A DNA stretch of 64,000 nucleotides, taken from contig CM057228.1 of NCBI GenBank assembly GCA_029891385.1, forward strand, positions 26,254,809 to 26,318,808. Reading direction: 5' to 3'. The notes under the pieces were generated by a model, which was not told the DNA's origin, made no database searches, and worked only from the letters and a program-made list of their open reading frames with translations. Origin of the DNA: Erythroxylum novogranatense. Its lineage: Eukaryota > Streptophyta > Magnoliopsida > Malpighiales > Erythroxylaceae. Of the stretch, positions 34,701 to 45,060 are shown in pieces. The translations under genes and the position numbers were made by a program. Numbering within the stretch: position 1 is the first letter of the stretch; each line of letters opens with the position of its first letter.

Positions 34701-36009
34701 GTTCACCTAAGTCAAAACAGTAACTTTCCAAGACAAATTTCAACCTCTTAGAGTTACAATTTGACAACACCTATTTCACACAAAAATGTAGCCAACAAAC
34801 CAAAGTTTCATTGGGCACAAACCTCAACTCATTTGCATAACCACACAATAAGTTATGCCCAAAACAGTACAGTAGGTTCAATGTCCTTTTTCCAGCTTTC
34901 AACTTCAACCTAACTCCTATCACTTCTAATATCAATAACACATGCATAAGCATCCTAATAACACAAGAATTAAGCCAATAGGTCATCAAGACCTTCAGTT
35001 CAATATATATCCACAATTTCAGTACCTATTTTCAATCATTTTCTTATGAATTTATGCATTAAAACCATAAGTAAAACATAAACATCAACATCATCTTACC
35101 TAAAGCTTCCAACTCCACCTCTTTAAGTCTTTAATTTTCTAACTACCCTTCTTCTTTTCCATCCCATGCATGGTTATTATCAAGATAAGAGGGTAGAAGG
35201 TTTAAGCTTAGAAGCAAGCAAGGAAGAACTAAGAAAGTAGCAACTAAGTGAAACAAGTGAAGGAAATTGATAAGAGTGAGGAAGAAGCTAGAGTTTTCGG
35301 ATGAGGAGAAGATATAACAACAAACTCATCTTTTTTTCACTCTTTTATCCATGAAGTTGCCGACCTTAAAAAGTCAAGCATATGACAAAAGCATTAAACC
35401 CCTTTGGACACTTGGCAATTGGAGAAACATAAGGAAAAGTCAAACAATTCAATAACTAATAAGCACAATTTCCCAACTTGTTCATTCTTTCCCTTTTAAC
35501 TAATAAGAAGCATCGAGAATGGAAGAGAAGACCAAGTCTAAGCCATCTCCAAGCATGAAATTAGGAGGACACTTGGCCATTTAGGAAGGAATGGGAAAAG
35601 TCAAAGGACCAATCAAAATTTTGAAAATAATAAAACAAATACCAAGCAATTTCAATCCAATTTGGTTCCAACAAATTTAAGGGTCCATTTTGGGTCCCAC
35701 CAAAATATGCAATGGTTTAATACCAAATAACAGTAGAAAATCAACGGTTCGCCATTTGACAATTTTTTCCGGTCCGAATTTTCTCAGAAAAATTCAGAAA
35801 ATTTTCATAATTCCCATAAAGGTAAAACACACAAAATGCAATTCAATAAATTTTTCAAATATAATTTCCCCATTATTTTCACTAAAAGTCCATTTAGTCC
35901 CAATACCGGAAATATCATGTATGCATGTACAGTCCTAAGTCATTTCGATCCATCTCATCCTATGCCAAATTTACTATTTAACCCTTCCTGACGGGGGTGG
36001 GATGTTACA
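31741..36009 (-). repeat. Solo LTR of a Tekay-like family (4.27 kb)
   Basis: On the minus strand it starts TGTAACATCCCACCC and ends GGGGTGTTACA, and a 5-bp CAGAA duplication is present. It is clearly related to the 4.1-kb LTRs of element D: the stretch near 33340-33430 matches 49490-49600 almost base for base (ggggacctatagaggtcc, ttgcgcaccgtcag). It has its own CpG-rich island (33560-33745), a tandem 26-bp repeat (32539-32677) and stem-loop arms (32522; 32744). No internal region follows, so it is an LTR-LTR recombination product. Confidence 0.85.
32539..32677. repeat. 26-27 bp tandem repeat in the solo LTR
   Basis: About five units carry the core actgtcccataaagggctc with attgtaa/attataa spacers; the first unit is the most diverged. 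They lie inside the GTTGTGACC/GGTCACAAC-bounded stem-loop region and replace the short palindromes present in elements C and D. Confidence 0.85.
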
Positions 36010-36012
36010 ATT

Positions 36013-36470
36013 CAGAATGTGCCGATTTCATGTTATTTTTAGGTAGGGTTTCAAAATGAGTTTCAAAAATTTATAATAAATTAAGAAATGAAAATAAGGA
36101 TCTTTATGGATATACATTTATTGGATTGTTTTCTTTTTGTGTTTATAAGGACATTCACTTGTATAGGATTGTTCAAAGGGCTTGATAGGAGTATGTATGT
36201 TGGGAATGCTCTAAGTGATATATACGACAAATATGGTAACTTAGATGGTTCCTTTTTATTTTTATTTAGACTAGGAGGGATATGCTTATATGAATTTTAT
36301 GATAGGTGTACCATTAACTGTCTTACACTTTGTAAGGCAACATAGGCTTTCTATTATTTAGTGTATTATTTTAAATAAAAAAATCTATGATTATATGATT
36401 TGGAGTCTATGAGTTTGGAAATGAAGCAATGTCTCTGTTCGGGAAAATGCTAATGGTAGGGATTTTTCTT
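36013..36470 (+). pseudogene. PPR protein fragment, 3' part
   Basis: It continues the PPR fragment beyond the solo LTR. PISCYFWVGFQ comes first, then GLDRSMYVGNALSDIYDKYG near 36175-36240, which matches the PPR signature YVGNALxDMYAKCGN. GNEAMSLFGKMLMVGIF follows near 36417-36470, matching the GNEALSLF-x-M pattern. Stops and shifts interrupt it. Similarity ends near 36470, about 65 bp before the right inverted-repeat arm. Confidence 0.7.
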
Positions 36471-36535
36471 TTTTTACTAACAACTAAATGAAGGACAACA
36501 AAATAACTTCATAAACAATAACCACCAAAACTTAC

Positions 36536-36706
36536 CATGTTAACACATTAAGGACACATGGAGCTTAAACTATATTAGCCAATAAAATGTATGCCTAAAG
36601 AGATATATTTTAAAATTTTAAGGTTGATTTGGCAAAAATCAAAATTCAAGGACTTAAGAGCATTTGAGGTAAAAGTTAGAGGACTAAATTGAAGTTTTCC
36701 TTATTT
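36536..36706 (-). repeat. Inverted repeat, right arm
   Basis: This is the reverse-complement partner of 31086-31259. Its outer end is near gaagttttcc at about 36700. Just outside lies an A-rich stretch, with no clear 9-bp duplication visible. Confidence 0.65.
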
Positions 36707-36813
36707 TTTATGCAACAAAAAAGAGGCAACACTCTAATTTTTGATTACTAGCTTTATCTGTCATTATAATAATTGTTTAAGAGCATAACACCATGAAGGA
36801 TACAAACTTGGCT
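36707..36813. other. Probable end of an old copia LTR
   Basis: About 100 bp between the inverted-repeat arm and a primer site. By position it should be the 3' end of the 5' LTR of the decayed copia that follows. The upstream LTR part seems lost or displaced by the inverted-repeat element. Confidence 0.35.
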
Positions 36814-36826
36814 TGGTATCAAAGCC
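36814..36826 (+). promoter_or_regulatory. Primer binding site, Copia-3
   Basis: TGGTATCAAAGCC, the Met-tRNA-type site also seen at 21968 and 4421. Confidence 0.75.
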
Positions 36827-36829
36827 CTA

Positions 36830-38100
36830 AAGATTTTAAAAGATTGTGTTACGGAAAACAAAAGAGCATGACATTTATTCTTTAAAGAAAATTCAATAAT
36901 TTTAGACTTGTGTTGTTGAACTGGTTTTTATAAACTTCTCTACATCAACAGCTCTATTATTTAGTGGGAGAACTATTTTATTTATGCATTCAATATGAAA
37001 GAATAATTGAGAGGCTTTGATCTTGGGATGTTTTCAAGACATAGGCCAATCCACCTTAACCCCCACATGATCTAACAATAAATCAACTGAAAAAGCATGG
37101 TGAGTAGAAAGAAAATTATTATAAAGCTTTGTCTATCTTACATGCTTTAATTTTAGGGGTAATAATTATGAGGGTTATAGCTTGTAAGATTGGAAAAGAA
37201 GCTTAGAACAAGATTAAATAGGAGTTTCAAGGGGCTAAAAGGATAAAAGAAGCTTCAATTTATTGAAGATGGATGAATCTAAAACAAAGTTATAAACTAG
37301 TTTAGGTTGCTTGGAGAAGTTTTATAGGATAAGAGAATAATTGGAAAATTCCTTATCAATATTGATAAGAGGTTTGAGGCCAAGATTTCAATTTTGGAGA
37401 GTCCAAAGACATGATACAATCAATTTAAGGGAACTTGTAAACTTTCTTCAAGTTTAAGAGCAAATAAGAGCGATAAAGTAAAAACATGTTGAAAGAGATT
37501 TCAAGGTTAATAGAAAACCTAACCAAGTAAATAAAAGTTAAAGAGAAGAAAAAAGAATGATAATAAGAAAAATAAATAGAGAAAGAAAGAGAATCATCTT
37601 GTTAGAGGGCAAAAAGAAGGTAAGTTTTCACCACATTCTTACTACAATAAAACAAACCATACTCCTAATTATTGATACTTCAAGTTTGATATAAATTAAG
37701 GCCTATAATCAGACATTACTTATTGAAAATAAGTGCAAAAGCAAAGAAAAAAGACAATACACCATGATAAGATAACATAGAAAGAGGAATAAGGAGTTGA
37801 AGAAACTCTTTTCACTATCGTTGCCTTATCTGCTTCCACCAACAAGTATTTTTAGTTTATAGATTCTAGTTGTACATACTAGATGGCACATTATGAGTCT
37901 CTTTTAAAGTCTTAGACAAGAACTTCTAAAGAAATGCTTGAATAAACAATGATGTTGTCTTAGAGGTGAAAAGAAAAGGATATGCTATTGTAAACACTTT
38001 AACATATAAATAGTTAACAATGAAAGTCCTTTTAGTGCCTGAACTTGATCAAAATATATTCATTATTTATCAATTAATTAAAAAATGATATGCATTAAGG
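36830..38100 (+). pseudogene. Copia-3 gag and protease remnants
   Basis: Short in-order patches include an EFQGAKRIKEAS-like segment (about 37215-37255) and a lysine/glutamate-rich part (37540-37620). A protease-proximal reading near 37850-37900 includes KVLLVPELDQN at about 38024-38055. Heavy frameshifting leaves no frame. Assignment depends on the clear integrase immediately downstream. Confidence 0.5.
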
Positions 38101-38199
38101 AGTTAAGATAATGAGATATTACATAAAGAGTGAACTTCTTTCAATTGATTAGAATGTTAAAGCCAAATTTGTTATAGAGACTAATTTCATAAATTTTCC

Positions 38200-39240
38200 T
38201 AAAGTTGCTTCCGCAAATTATTCTATATTATGACACAATAGATTGACATATGTTAGTCTTAGTGTATTGAAATTTATTAACAAAAATGATGTTGTACAAG
38301 GTCTTCCCAAGGTTATAAAAATTGATGAACTTTGTCAAGTATGCCAAGCTTGGGAAGCTAACAAGATTTGTTTTTGAAAATGACCTTTAAAGAGCTAAAG
38401 AGAGGTTTGAACTACTTCAATTTGATATATGTGGACCTATAAATGAGGTCTCACTAAATAGAAGTAGATATTTTGTGATGTTCATTAATGAAAACATATG
38501 ATTGATTTCATGAAACATAAAAGTGAGGTATTTGAAAATTTTAAAAAGTTGAAAGCAAGATATGAGAAAGAAATAAGGTGCTCACTCAAGCAACTACAAT
38601 TTGATAATGGTTTTTAATATATTTCCAAGAAGTTTAAAGAATTTTGTGTCAAAAAGGGAATCAATCACTAATTAATTGCTCTATACTCTCCTCGACATAA
38701 TAGAGTGATAAAGAGGAAAAACAAAAGCATCATAGAGATGGCAAGAAGTTTAATGGATGAAAAAGAAGTATTAAAGAAGTTTTGGGTATAAGGAGCAAAT
38801 ACTTTAGTGTATTTACTTATTATACTACCTACTAAGTCACTAGAAGTTAAAATACCACATAAAAAGCAGTTTGGTAACTTATCATCTAATGCAAACCTGA
38901 AATTTTTTTTTGTAGTTTGTGCTATATACATGTTCCAAATTTAAAAGACAAATTTAGATATCAAAATTGAATTTGGGGTGTTCTTGGGATCCTTATAGAT
39001 TTCAATCCTGCAACAAGAAAGATTCGAATTAACCAAAATATTTATTAATGAATTTTTCAATCTAAATTGAAAAAAACTACTAATTTATAAAGATTGAGAC
39101 CCTGAGGTTGACATTTTATCATTTCATAATGAGGAAGAGGTTCTAGAGGAGAATAATGATTATTATGACACCAAACTTTTATTTAAGGGTATAAAGCCCC
39201 TTACTGAAATTTATAAAAGAGAACATTTAGAAGGTTCTTA
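38200..39240 (+). pseudogene. Copia-3 GAG-pre-integrase and integrase
   Basis: Patches in order are: LTYVSLSVLKFINKNDVVQG then ELCQVCQ (pre-integrase zinc region, 38245-38350); an integrase core with FENFKKLKARYEKEIRCSLK (38530-38590) and QFDNGF; and RHNRVIKRKNKSIIEMARSL (38690-38755), the region around the catalytic glutamate. Stops replace several tryptophan and glutamine codons. Integrase precedes RT, as in copia. Confidence 0.75.
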
Positions 39241-39339
39241 GATATAAATAAACTTTTATAATAAAATTTAGTCCTAATAGATTAGTTAATGAGCTCGATA
39301 ATGAAGGGTGCCTTTAATAACATGAAATTGACAACTTTA

Positions 39340-40331
39340 AAATATTTTCGCTAGTTTTAGGCATATAATATATGATATTTGGTTACATTGGCTACTAATT
39401 TTGGTTATGAATTATTAAATCTTGGTGTTAAGTCAGTATTCTTGAATGGCTTTATCAAAGAAATTATATATGTTAAGCAACCTAAGCATTTTAGTAATAA
39501 TGACAAAGAGAACGATGTGTACTTAGCTGCATAAAACTTTCCATGTTTTAAAACAAACTCTGAGACCTTGGTATAACTAAATTAATGAATACTTGATTTA
39601 GCAAAGACTTAAGAGAAGTAAAAATAAAGTTATTCTCTATATGTTATTTGAAAACAAATTTATGAAGCTGATTATGTCCTTATATATAGATAATTTCTGA
39701 TTACTAATGATGATAATGAGTACATAGCATCACTTAAAAATTTTAAATTTAAATTTGAGATGTTTGATCTTAGATTTGATACATTGATTCATTGGTATGG
39801 AGATTAAGCAAGTTGAAGATTATATCTTAATTGATTAGTTAAAATAAACATACTTTATATTTAAGAAGTTAAATATGAAAAAAACTAAGCTAATGGCCTC
39901 CCTCTTGCTATGAACTTGAAATTATCAAGAGAAGATTGTGAAATAAAGGTTAATGCAACTTTGTATAGAAGTTTAATTGGAAATATAACATATTTAACAA
40001 TCATAAGACTATACATGATGTATGCAACTAGTTTGTTATTAAGATTCATGTAACGACCAAATAAAATTAACTTTGGTCTAACAAAAGGGTTTTAATGTAT
40101 GTAAAAGGAACTTCAAGCTATGTATTAATCTATAAGAAGAAAAAGATATTAGTTTGATGGGAATATTTTATAGTAATTAAGTTAATTATATCAAGAAGTA
40201 CTTTTAATTATATAATTTTATTGATACTAATGTAATTACTTGACATTAAAGAAAAGAAATTGTTACTCAATCATTTATTGTATTTAAGTATGCTAAAGTT
40301 TTAGGTGATCTTGGAATGAAATAAGGCGTGG
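39340..40331 (+). pseudogene. Copia-3 reverse transcriptase and RNase H
   Basis: The RVT_2-type motif reads VTLATNFGYELLNLGVKSVF then LNGFIKEIIYVKQP (39380-39485). Further on, a decayed palm region is followed by LPLAMNLKLSREDCEIK and ATLYRSLIGNITYL (39900-39990), the usual end of RT. RNase H-like traces (KEIVTQS) appear near 40250-40275. Numerous stops. The frame ends at the incoming LTR at 40332. Confidence 0.75.
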
Positions 40332-41735
40332 TGCTTGATAAATGCTTGTTTAACTATAATTATACACCCATATTTAATCCGTTTTGATTGGTATTTAATA
40401 TTTTATAGTATTTTTGGTACCTAATTCACTTCAAATGCATTTGTAGATGATAATTACCTTTTTCGACGAAAAGGGGAATGATCAAGATGAAATATGAAAC
40501 ACAAATTTTAAGCAAGTTGGACCTATATGATTGTGTACAATGACTGTATAAGTCTTTATAAACGTGTGGAGATTTGAAGAATATAATTTTTGGTTGTGTA
40601 AAGTTACACACCCATGTATGTTGCTCATGTAAATCTCTATGCCCATGTAAAATTGCAAATTCATGTATTTTTTGAGATATACAATCACCCATATAGCCAT
40701 ATATGTTGATCGTGTATATCCTAGAAACCTTAGTTTTTATTATAAAAGTATATGAACGGAGGCAAAATAAAAGGAGGCAAGTTTAGAAGTATTTTTGAGT
40801 TATAGGAAACATAAAGAGGCAACAATTATGATCAAATGATAAGGAAAACAAGAAGCATACATCATAAGATCTGATAGATAACAACATCCATTCCAACTTG
40901 CAAGAAGATCCATTAGAAGAAAAAAAGGAGATTTAGAATTATTATTTCTTTTGTTTCTAGTTGTTCTTCTATATATTTGTTTTTAGTTTTGTTTTCTACA
41001 AGTAGGATCTGATTTGTTTAATGCCTAGGTGTGATGAACCCTAAATTGTGATAACAATATGATTTGATCTTTTATTTGATGTAGTTTTATTGATTGATTA
41101 TTAAGATTATCCATAATATTAGTTGATGATTTGATTTTGTACGATTGAGATTAAGAAATCCTTTTATGTGAATTTGAGAAATCCTTTTGTGTGGATAGAT
41201 ATAGCAAAATTGGAAGGAGTTGCATGTAAATTTAGAGATAGGTCGACATAAATCTTTCGGATTAGGGTCAAACCTAATAATGAAATTCACAAATCGATAA
41301 TGCACTTGTAGGGTTTTTAACTAGAAAGAGTTATGATAATCGATTGATGGATTAGTTGTTTGTAGTTTGAGAAAGATATTAACATAAGATAGGAACTTCT
41401 ATGGTCCAATAATAAATAATATAATTACATATTAAAAGTTTAATATTTAAGGATTGTTGGGTAGATTCATCACCTAGGTACTATTTATTTGATAGAGACG
41501 TTTTAAAGTATTTTCCTCTGTCTTAAGTTCATTATTGTTTCAATCTTATTTTAGTTGTTTAATTTAATTTTAATTAAATGCATAATCTGAATTATTGTGA
41601 GATAATAAAAGGGTAATTACTAGTACTTACAGTCATTATGAGATCGATATATACTTGTATATACTAGCTACAACTATGCTATGCATTTGTGGTTTTAGCA
41701 TTGAAAAATTCTTATAAGTATAGAATTAAATCACA
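40332..41735 (+). repeat. LTR of an Athila/Tat-type gypsy element (1.4 kb)
   Basis: It starts TGCTTGATAAATGC and ends ttaaatcaca, 10 bp before an Asp-tRNA-type primer site. A TATA box TATAAAAG lies at 40741. No coding is seen inside. Only this LTR and a short leader remain before copia B begins at 42251; a partner LTR is not in the window. Confidence 0.6.
40741..40748 (+). promoter_or_regulatory. TATA box in the Athila/Tat-type LTR
   Basis: TATAAAAG lies about 410 bp into the LTR, followed by a purine-rich stretch. It is the likely core promoter of the element. Confidence 0.5.
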
Positions 41736-41745
41736 GTTAAGTTTT

Positions 41746-41764
41746 TGGCACTGTTTTTAGGGGA
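41746..41764 (+). promoter_or_regulatory. Primer binding site (Asp-tRNA type)
   Basis: TGGCACTGTTTTTAGGGGA resembles the TGGCGCCGTTGCCGGGGA site of Athila/Tat elements, with substitutions. Confidence 0.6.
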
Positions 41765-42250
41765 TTGTAATATTAGGAAAACCTAGCTTTTTATTAATCT
41801 AACCATTATATTTATATTTATATTTATATTTATCTTTGTATTTATATTTATATTTATATTTATATTTATCTTTGTATTTATATTTATATTCATATTTATT
41901 TTTATTATTCTTGTTTATTTATTCATTTGTCTATCTTTTGATCTTCTTTGTTTTGACTTTGTGTTTGTGGCTTATTGTTAGGATTTAAGACTCATCGTTA
42001 TAGCTATAAACCACAATGGAAGGATGGAAATGACAATATTCTCATGGGAATTATGATATGCCATCACATATGACAACATCACAAATTTAGAACGAGAGGT
42101 ATGGTGACATGTATTCAGAAGCTCAACCGATATCCATACGATGTTGCAACATTTATGGGGTAACTATTACAATCATGAATGTTGGGCACCAAATTACATG
42201 TGGGGGCAACAAACCATGCAAAACTAGCCTCATAATATAACATAAGAGAA
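41765..42250 (+). other. Leader of the Athila/Tat-type element with hexamer microsatellite
   Basis: A (tttata)n-type stretch at 41808-41905 shows a higher-order pattern: runs of atttat end in ctttgt, repeated about every 54 bp. The rest (41906-42250) is AT-rich with no recognised coding; gag would be expected further on but is replaced by copia B. Confidence 0.6.
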
Positions 42251-42486
42251 TGTTGGACCAATGGTGGTTGACAAATTAAATCCCTTTATGTTTTGATAAT
42301 AATAAAATATCTAGAATTAGTTAAGAAATTATTTAAGGTATTATCCAATGAAAGAATTGTGCAAATCAAGATGGGCAAGTGATAAATCATTGAAGAATCA
42401 AGATGGGAGTTTCCTTATAAGTGCAAATGGCATAAAACATGAGGATTATTGAAGATTTGGTTGGATGTTACCGTTGAAGGCAGCAT

Positions 42487-42713
42487 AAGTCGACTTGCAC
42501 ATCATAAGTCGACTTACACATAAAGATCTGAACATCATAAGTAGACTAGAACACCATAAGTCGACTAACAGATGAAGATATGTCAACACAAGTTGACTAA
42601 TTATACATAAGTCGACTTATCGAGGACGACAAGTCGACTTATAGAAGAGCGGAGAAGAAATTTTACGTAAAATGTTGTCACAAGTCGACTTATACAAGAC
42701 GACAAGTCGACTT
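42487..42713. repeat. Array of AAGTCGACTT palindromes (copia B LTR)
   Basis: Perfect copies start at 42487, 42506, 42609, 42631, 42682 and 42704, with degenerate copies near 42539, 42558 and 42589. They form three clear pairs 19-22 bp apart. The array ends about 120 bp upstream of the TATA box. Confidence 0.9.
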
Positions 42714-42835
42714 ATGGGTACAGCAAATTAATTCCAACGGTCCAATTAGCCACAAATGGAAAGGATATTGTTAAGGAACGTCTATAACAATCATGCAACG
42801 GCTAGAATGAGTTCCAACAGCTATTTTTCTTCTAG

Positions 42836-42842
42836 TATAAAG
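42836..42842 (+). promoter_or_regulatory. TATA box of the copia B LTR
   Basis: tataaag follows ttcttctag; it sits about 490 bp upstream of the LTR end. Confidence 0.6.
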
Positions 42843-43331
42843 GGTGGATGATTGATGAAGAGATAACCAAGGTTCCATAAGCTAAAATACTCTTCCTTTG
42901 CTCCAAAATTGCTCATTATTGTTCTTATTTTGTTACACAATTGTATTGAGCACTTGTTCTTCAATCTTTATCATATTTCTTTTACAATTTGAGTGACGAG
43001 TGGAAGGTCACGTGTGAGGTAGGATTTGTGCCGGAAGAGGAATCGATTGTAAAGGTAGCATGAGCCGAAAATCAAGTGGCATTGTAAAAAGTTCACACTC
43101 AACTACAAAGTGTGCAAATAAAGTGGTTTGCAAAATCCTAAGTGGGAGCTTAGGTAGAGGACGTAGGTCTTAGCACAGAACCTCTATAAAAACAATGTTT
43201 GATCTTCTTCTCTACTCTTTTCCTTTAAGTTTATTTAAATTGTTTTTGTGTGTATTGACTTCTGATTTTATTGTAGATAATTTCAAAAAGCTTAAAGATC
43301 TATTCAACCCCGCTTCTAGATCACTTACAAT

Positions 43332-43343
43332 TGGTATCAGAGC
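43332..43343 (+). promoter_or_regulatory. Primer binding site (initiator Met-tRNA), copia B
   Basis: TGGTATCAGAGC is a perfect match to the common plant copia primer site. Confidence 0.9.
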
Positions 43344-43357
43344 AGAAGTATCTAGGG

Positions 43358-44705
43358 ATGGCACACAACAACCTAGCGGAAGAAGGTAACACAAACAATC
43401 GCCCTCCTTTATTTAATGGTACTAATTATTCTTCTTGGAAAAATCCTATGAAGTATCACATTATAAGCGAGGGAGTAGAATATTGGAATATCATTATCTT
43501 CGGTCCACAACCACCGTTGAAAGAAAATGGTGAGTTAAAAACGGAGCTGGAATACGATGAAAATGACTGGAGGCAAGCCTACATCAACGCAAAAGCTATG
43601 AAGTTGATATATTGTGCTCTCATGGTTGAGGAAAGAAACCGAGTTAATTCTTGTACCAGCGCCAAGGAAATGTGGGAAAGACTTCGCATCACCCATGAAG
43701 GAACCAACCAAGTCCGGAAAACAAAGATCAACATACTTCTTCATGACTATGAAATGTTTGTCATGAAGGAAGGTGAGTCTATTTCCACTATGCTTGATCT
43801 TTTTTGCAGAAATCATAAATGGATTAGGCAACCTTGGAAAGCATATGATGGATAGCGAGAAGGTGAAGAAGATTCTTAGCTCTCTACCGAAAGAATGGGA
43901 TTCGCAAGTCACCGCTATTATGGAGTCCAAGGATCTCAATCACTTGGAATTCAACGCCTTGGTGGGATCACTTATCAACTATGAGATCATTCTCAAATCC
44001 AGAGGAGGTAGAGGTAAGTCACAAAAGTCAATTGCTTTAAAGGCTAACATTTCTTCTCTTGATGAAAGTGATGAAGAAATAGATGAAGAAGAGGATGATA
44101 AAGAAATGGCAATGTACGCCAAAAATTTGAGAAAATTCAAGGGACTTCTCAAAAATCGAAGGAAGGAATTAAATGGTGGAAGACATGGAGAAAGAAAGAG
44201 GTTTGCTGTGGAAAGAAAATCAAAAGGGTATGATGAAAAGAAAAGAAATGAAGAATGTTGGAAGTGTGGAAAGAAAGGACACCATACAAGAGAATGCAAG
44301 AGTACATCTTCCACATCAAATTTCCAGAAAAGTGACAAATACGACAAAGGAAAAAAGAAAACTAGCCTGGTAGCAACTTGGAGTGATGATGAGGAAGCAT
44401 ACCAAAGCGATGATGAAAACAACTTGGCACTTATGGCAAATAGCTCATCAAGTGATGATGAAAATGAGGTAACTCTCAATGACCAAGATCTAAGAGATTC
44501 TTTTGATGCTTTACAAGCTGATTTTGAAGAAGCTATCGAGATTAACAAAAAATTGAGAAAGAAAATACGAGAATTGGTTGCTGAAAATAGTACCTTACAT
44601 GAGACTATTGATGATTTAGATAGTCCAAAGGAAGATCATTCTGCATGCCTTGTTGAAAAGGAAAATCTTATTTGTGAGCTTGATAGACTTAGAAAAGAAT
44701 TTTAG
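43358..44705 (+). pseudogene. Copia B gag (one frameshift)
   Basis: The ATG at 43358 lies 15 bp past the primer site. The first frame (to about 43800) has the gag opening FNGTNYSSWKNPMKYH and a helical region ending EGESISTML. A frameshift near 43800 moves the reading to the frame of 43773-44705, which continues with FAEIINGLGNLGK, LPKEWDSQVTAIMESKDL, an acidic stretch, the zinc knuckle CWKCGKKGHHTREC (about 44255-44300) and a long coiled-coil-like tail of D, E and K. The extended C-terminal coiled-coil tail suits SIRE-like gag proteins. One shift disables it. Confidence 0.85.
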
Positions 44706-45060
44706 TATATGGTTGGAAAATTTGTGAATGGAAACGAAAAGTTTGAAAAATTGTTATTGTTGTAAAGATATTCAATTTCTAAACATGGATTAGGATATGA
44801 TCCTTTTGATAGAGATTGTTCGTTAATTTCCAAATTTACTAAGGATGGAAAAATCGCTCAATGTGCTAGATGCTTGAAAGATGGTCATATAGAAATTGCA
44901 TGCAAAAGTACTAGGAGATATGTTAAGGTTATGAAAGTTTAGGTGTTAAAAGGCTCAATACCACCAAATGTGGTTTATATCGCTAACCAAAATGGACCCA
45001 AAATAGCTTGGGTACCTATAAGAAGAAAGAACGTTGATATTGTAGGTACAAGCAAGGGAT
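44706..45060 (+). pseudogene. Copia B gag-pol junction region
   Basis: After the stop at 44703-44705 the same general reading continues, with shifts and stops. A second cysteine cluster (CARCLKDGHIEIAC, about 44855-44900) is followed by PKIAWVPIRR near 44995-45030. Copia elements of this type often have such a second CCHC-like cluster and the WVP segment just before protease. A frame change lies between here and the protease. Confidence 0.6.

Larger units (their letters stand above)
31086..36706. mobile_element. Candidate gene-capturing (Mutator-like) element with PPR fragment
   Basis: About 175-bp diverged inverted repeats (31086-31259 and 36536-36706) enclose a decayed PPR gene fragment, which is itself split by a 4.3-kb solo LTR. 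Without that LTR the unit is about 1.35 kb. Long terminal inverted repeats around a host gene fragment are the hallmark of Pack-MULE elements. No transposase is present, and I could not define the outermost ends or a 9-bp duplication. Chance juxtaposition with an unrelated inverted duplication remains possible. Confidence 0.45.
36814..40331 (+). mobile_element. Old decayed copia element (Copia-3)
   Basis: Primer site, gag, protease/integrase and RT/RNase H remnants follow in copia order on the plus strand, with stops every few dozen codons and many shifts. At the right it stops at an Athila/Tat-type LTR (40332), and no 3' LTR is seen. By decay it is the oldest copia in the window. Confidence 0.75.
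42251..43329 (+). repeat. 5' LTR of copia element B (1.08 kb)
   Basis: TGTTGGACC...CACTTACA, followed two bases later by the primer site. It contains the AAGTCGACTT palindrome array (42487-42713) upstream of a TATA box (TATAAAG at 42836), so the array lies in U3. It is preceded by gagaa, the presumed left target duplication. Confidence 0.8.

Noticed and set aside
31387..36470. A functional PPR gene
   Set aside because: Stops and frameshifts occur every few dozen codons, no start or organelle-targeting region is visible, and a 4.3-kb solo LTR splits it.
43535..44548. Minus-strand open frames of 134 and 189 residues opposite copia B gag
   Set aside because: They are antisense shadows of the acidic, lysine-rich gag frame, giving Ser/Leu/Phe-rich translations.
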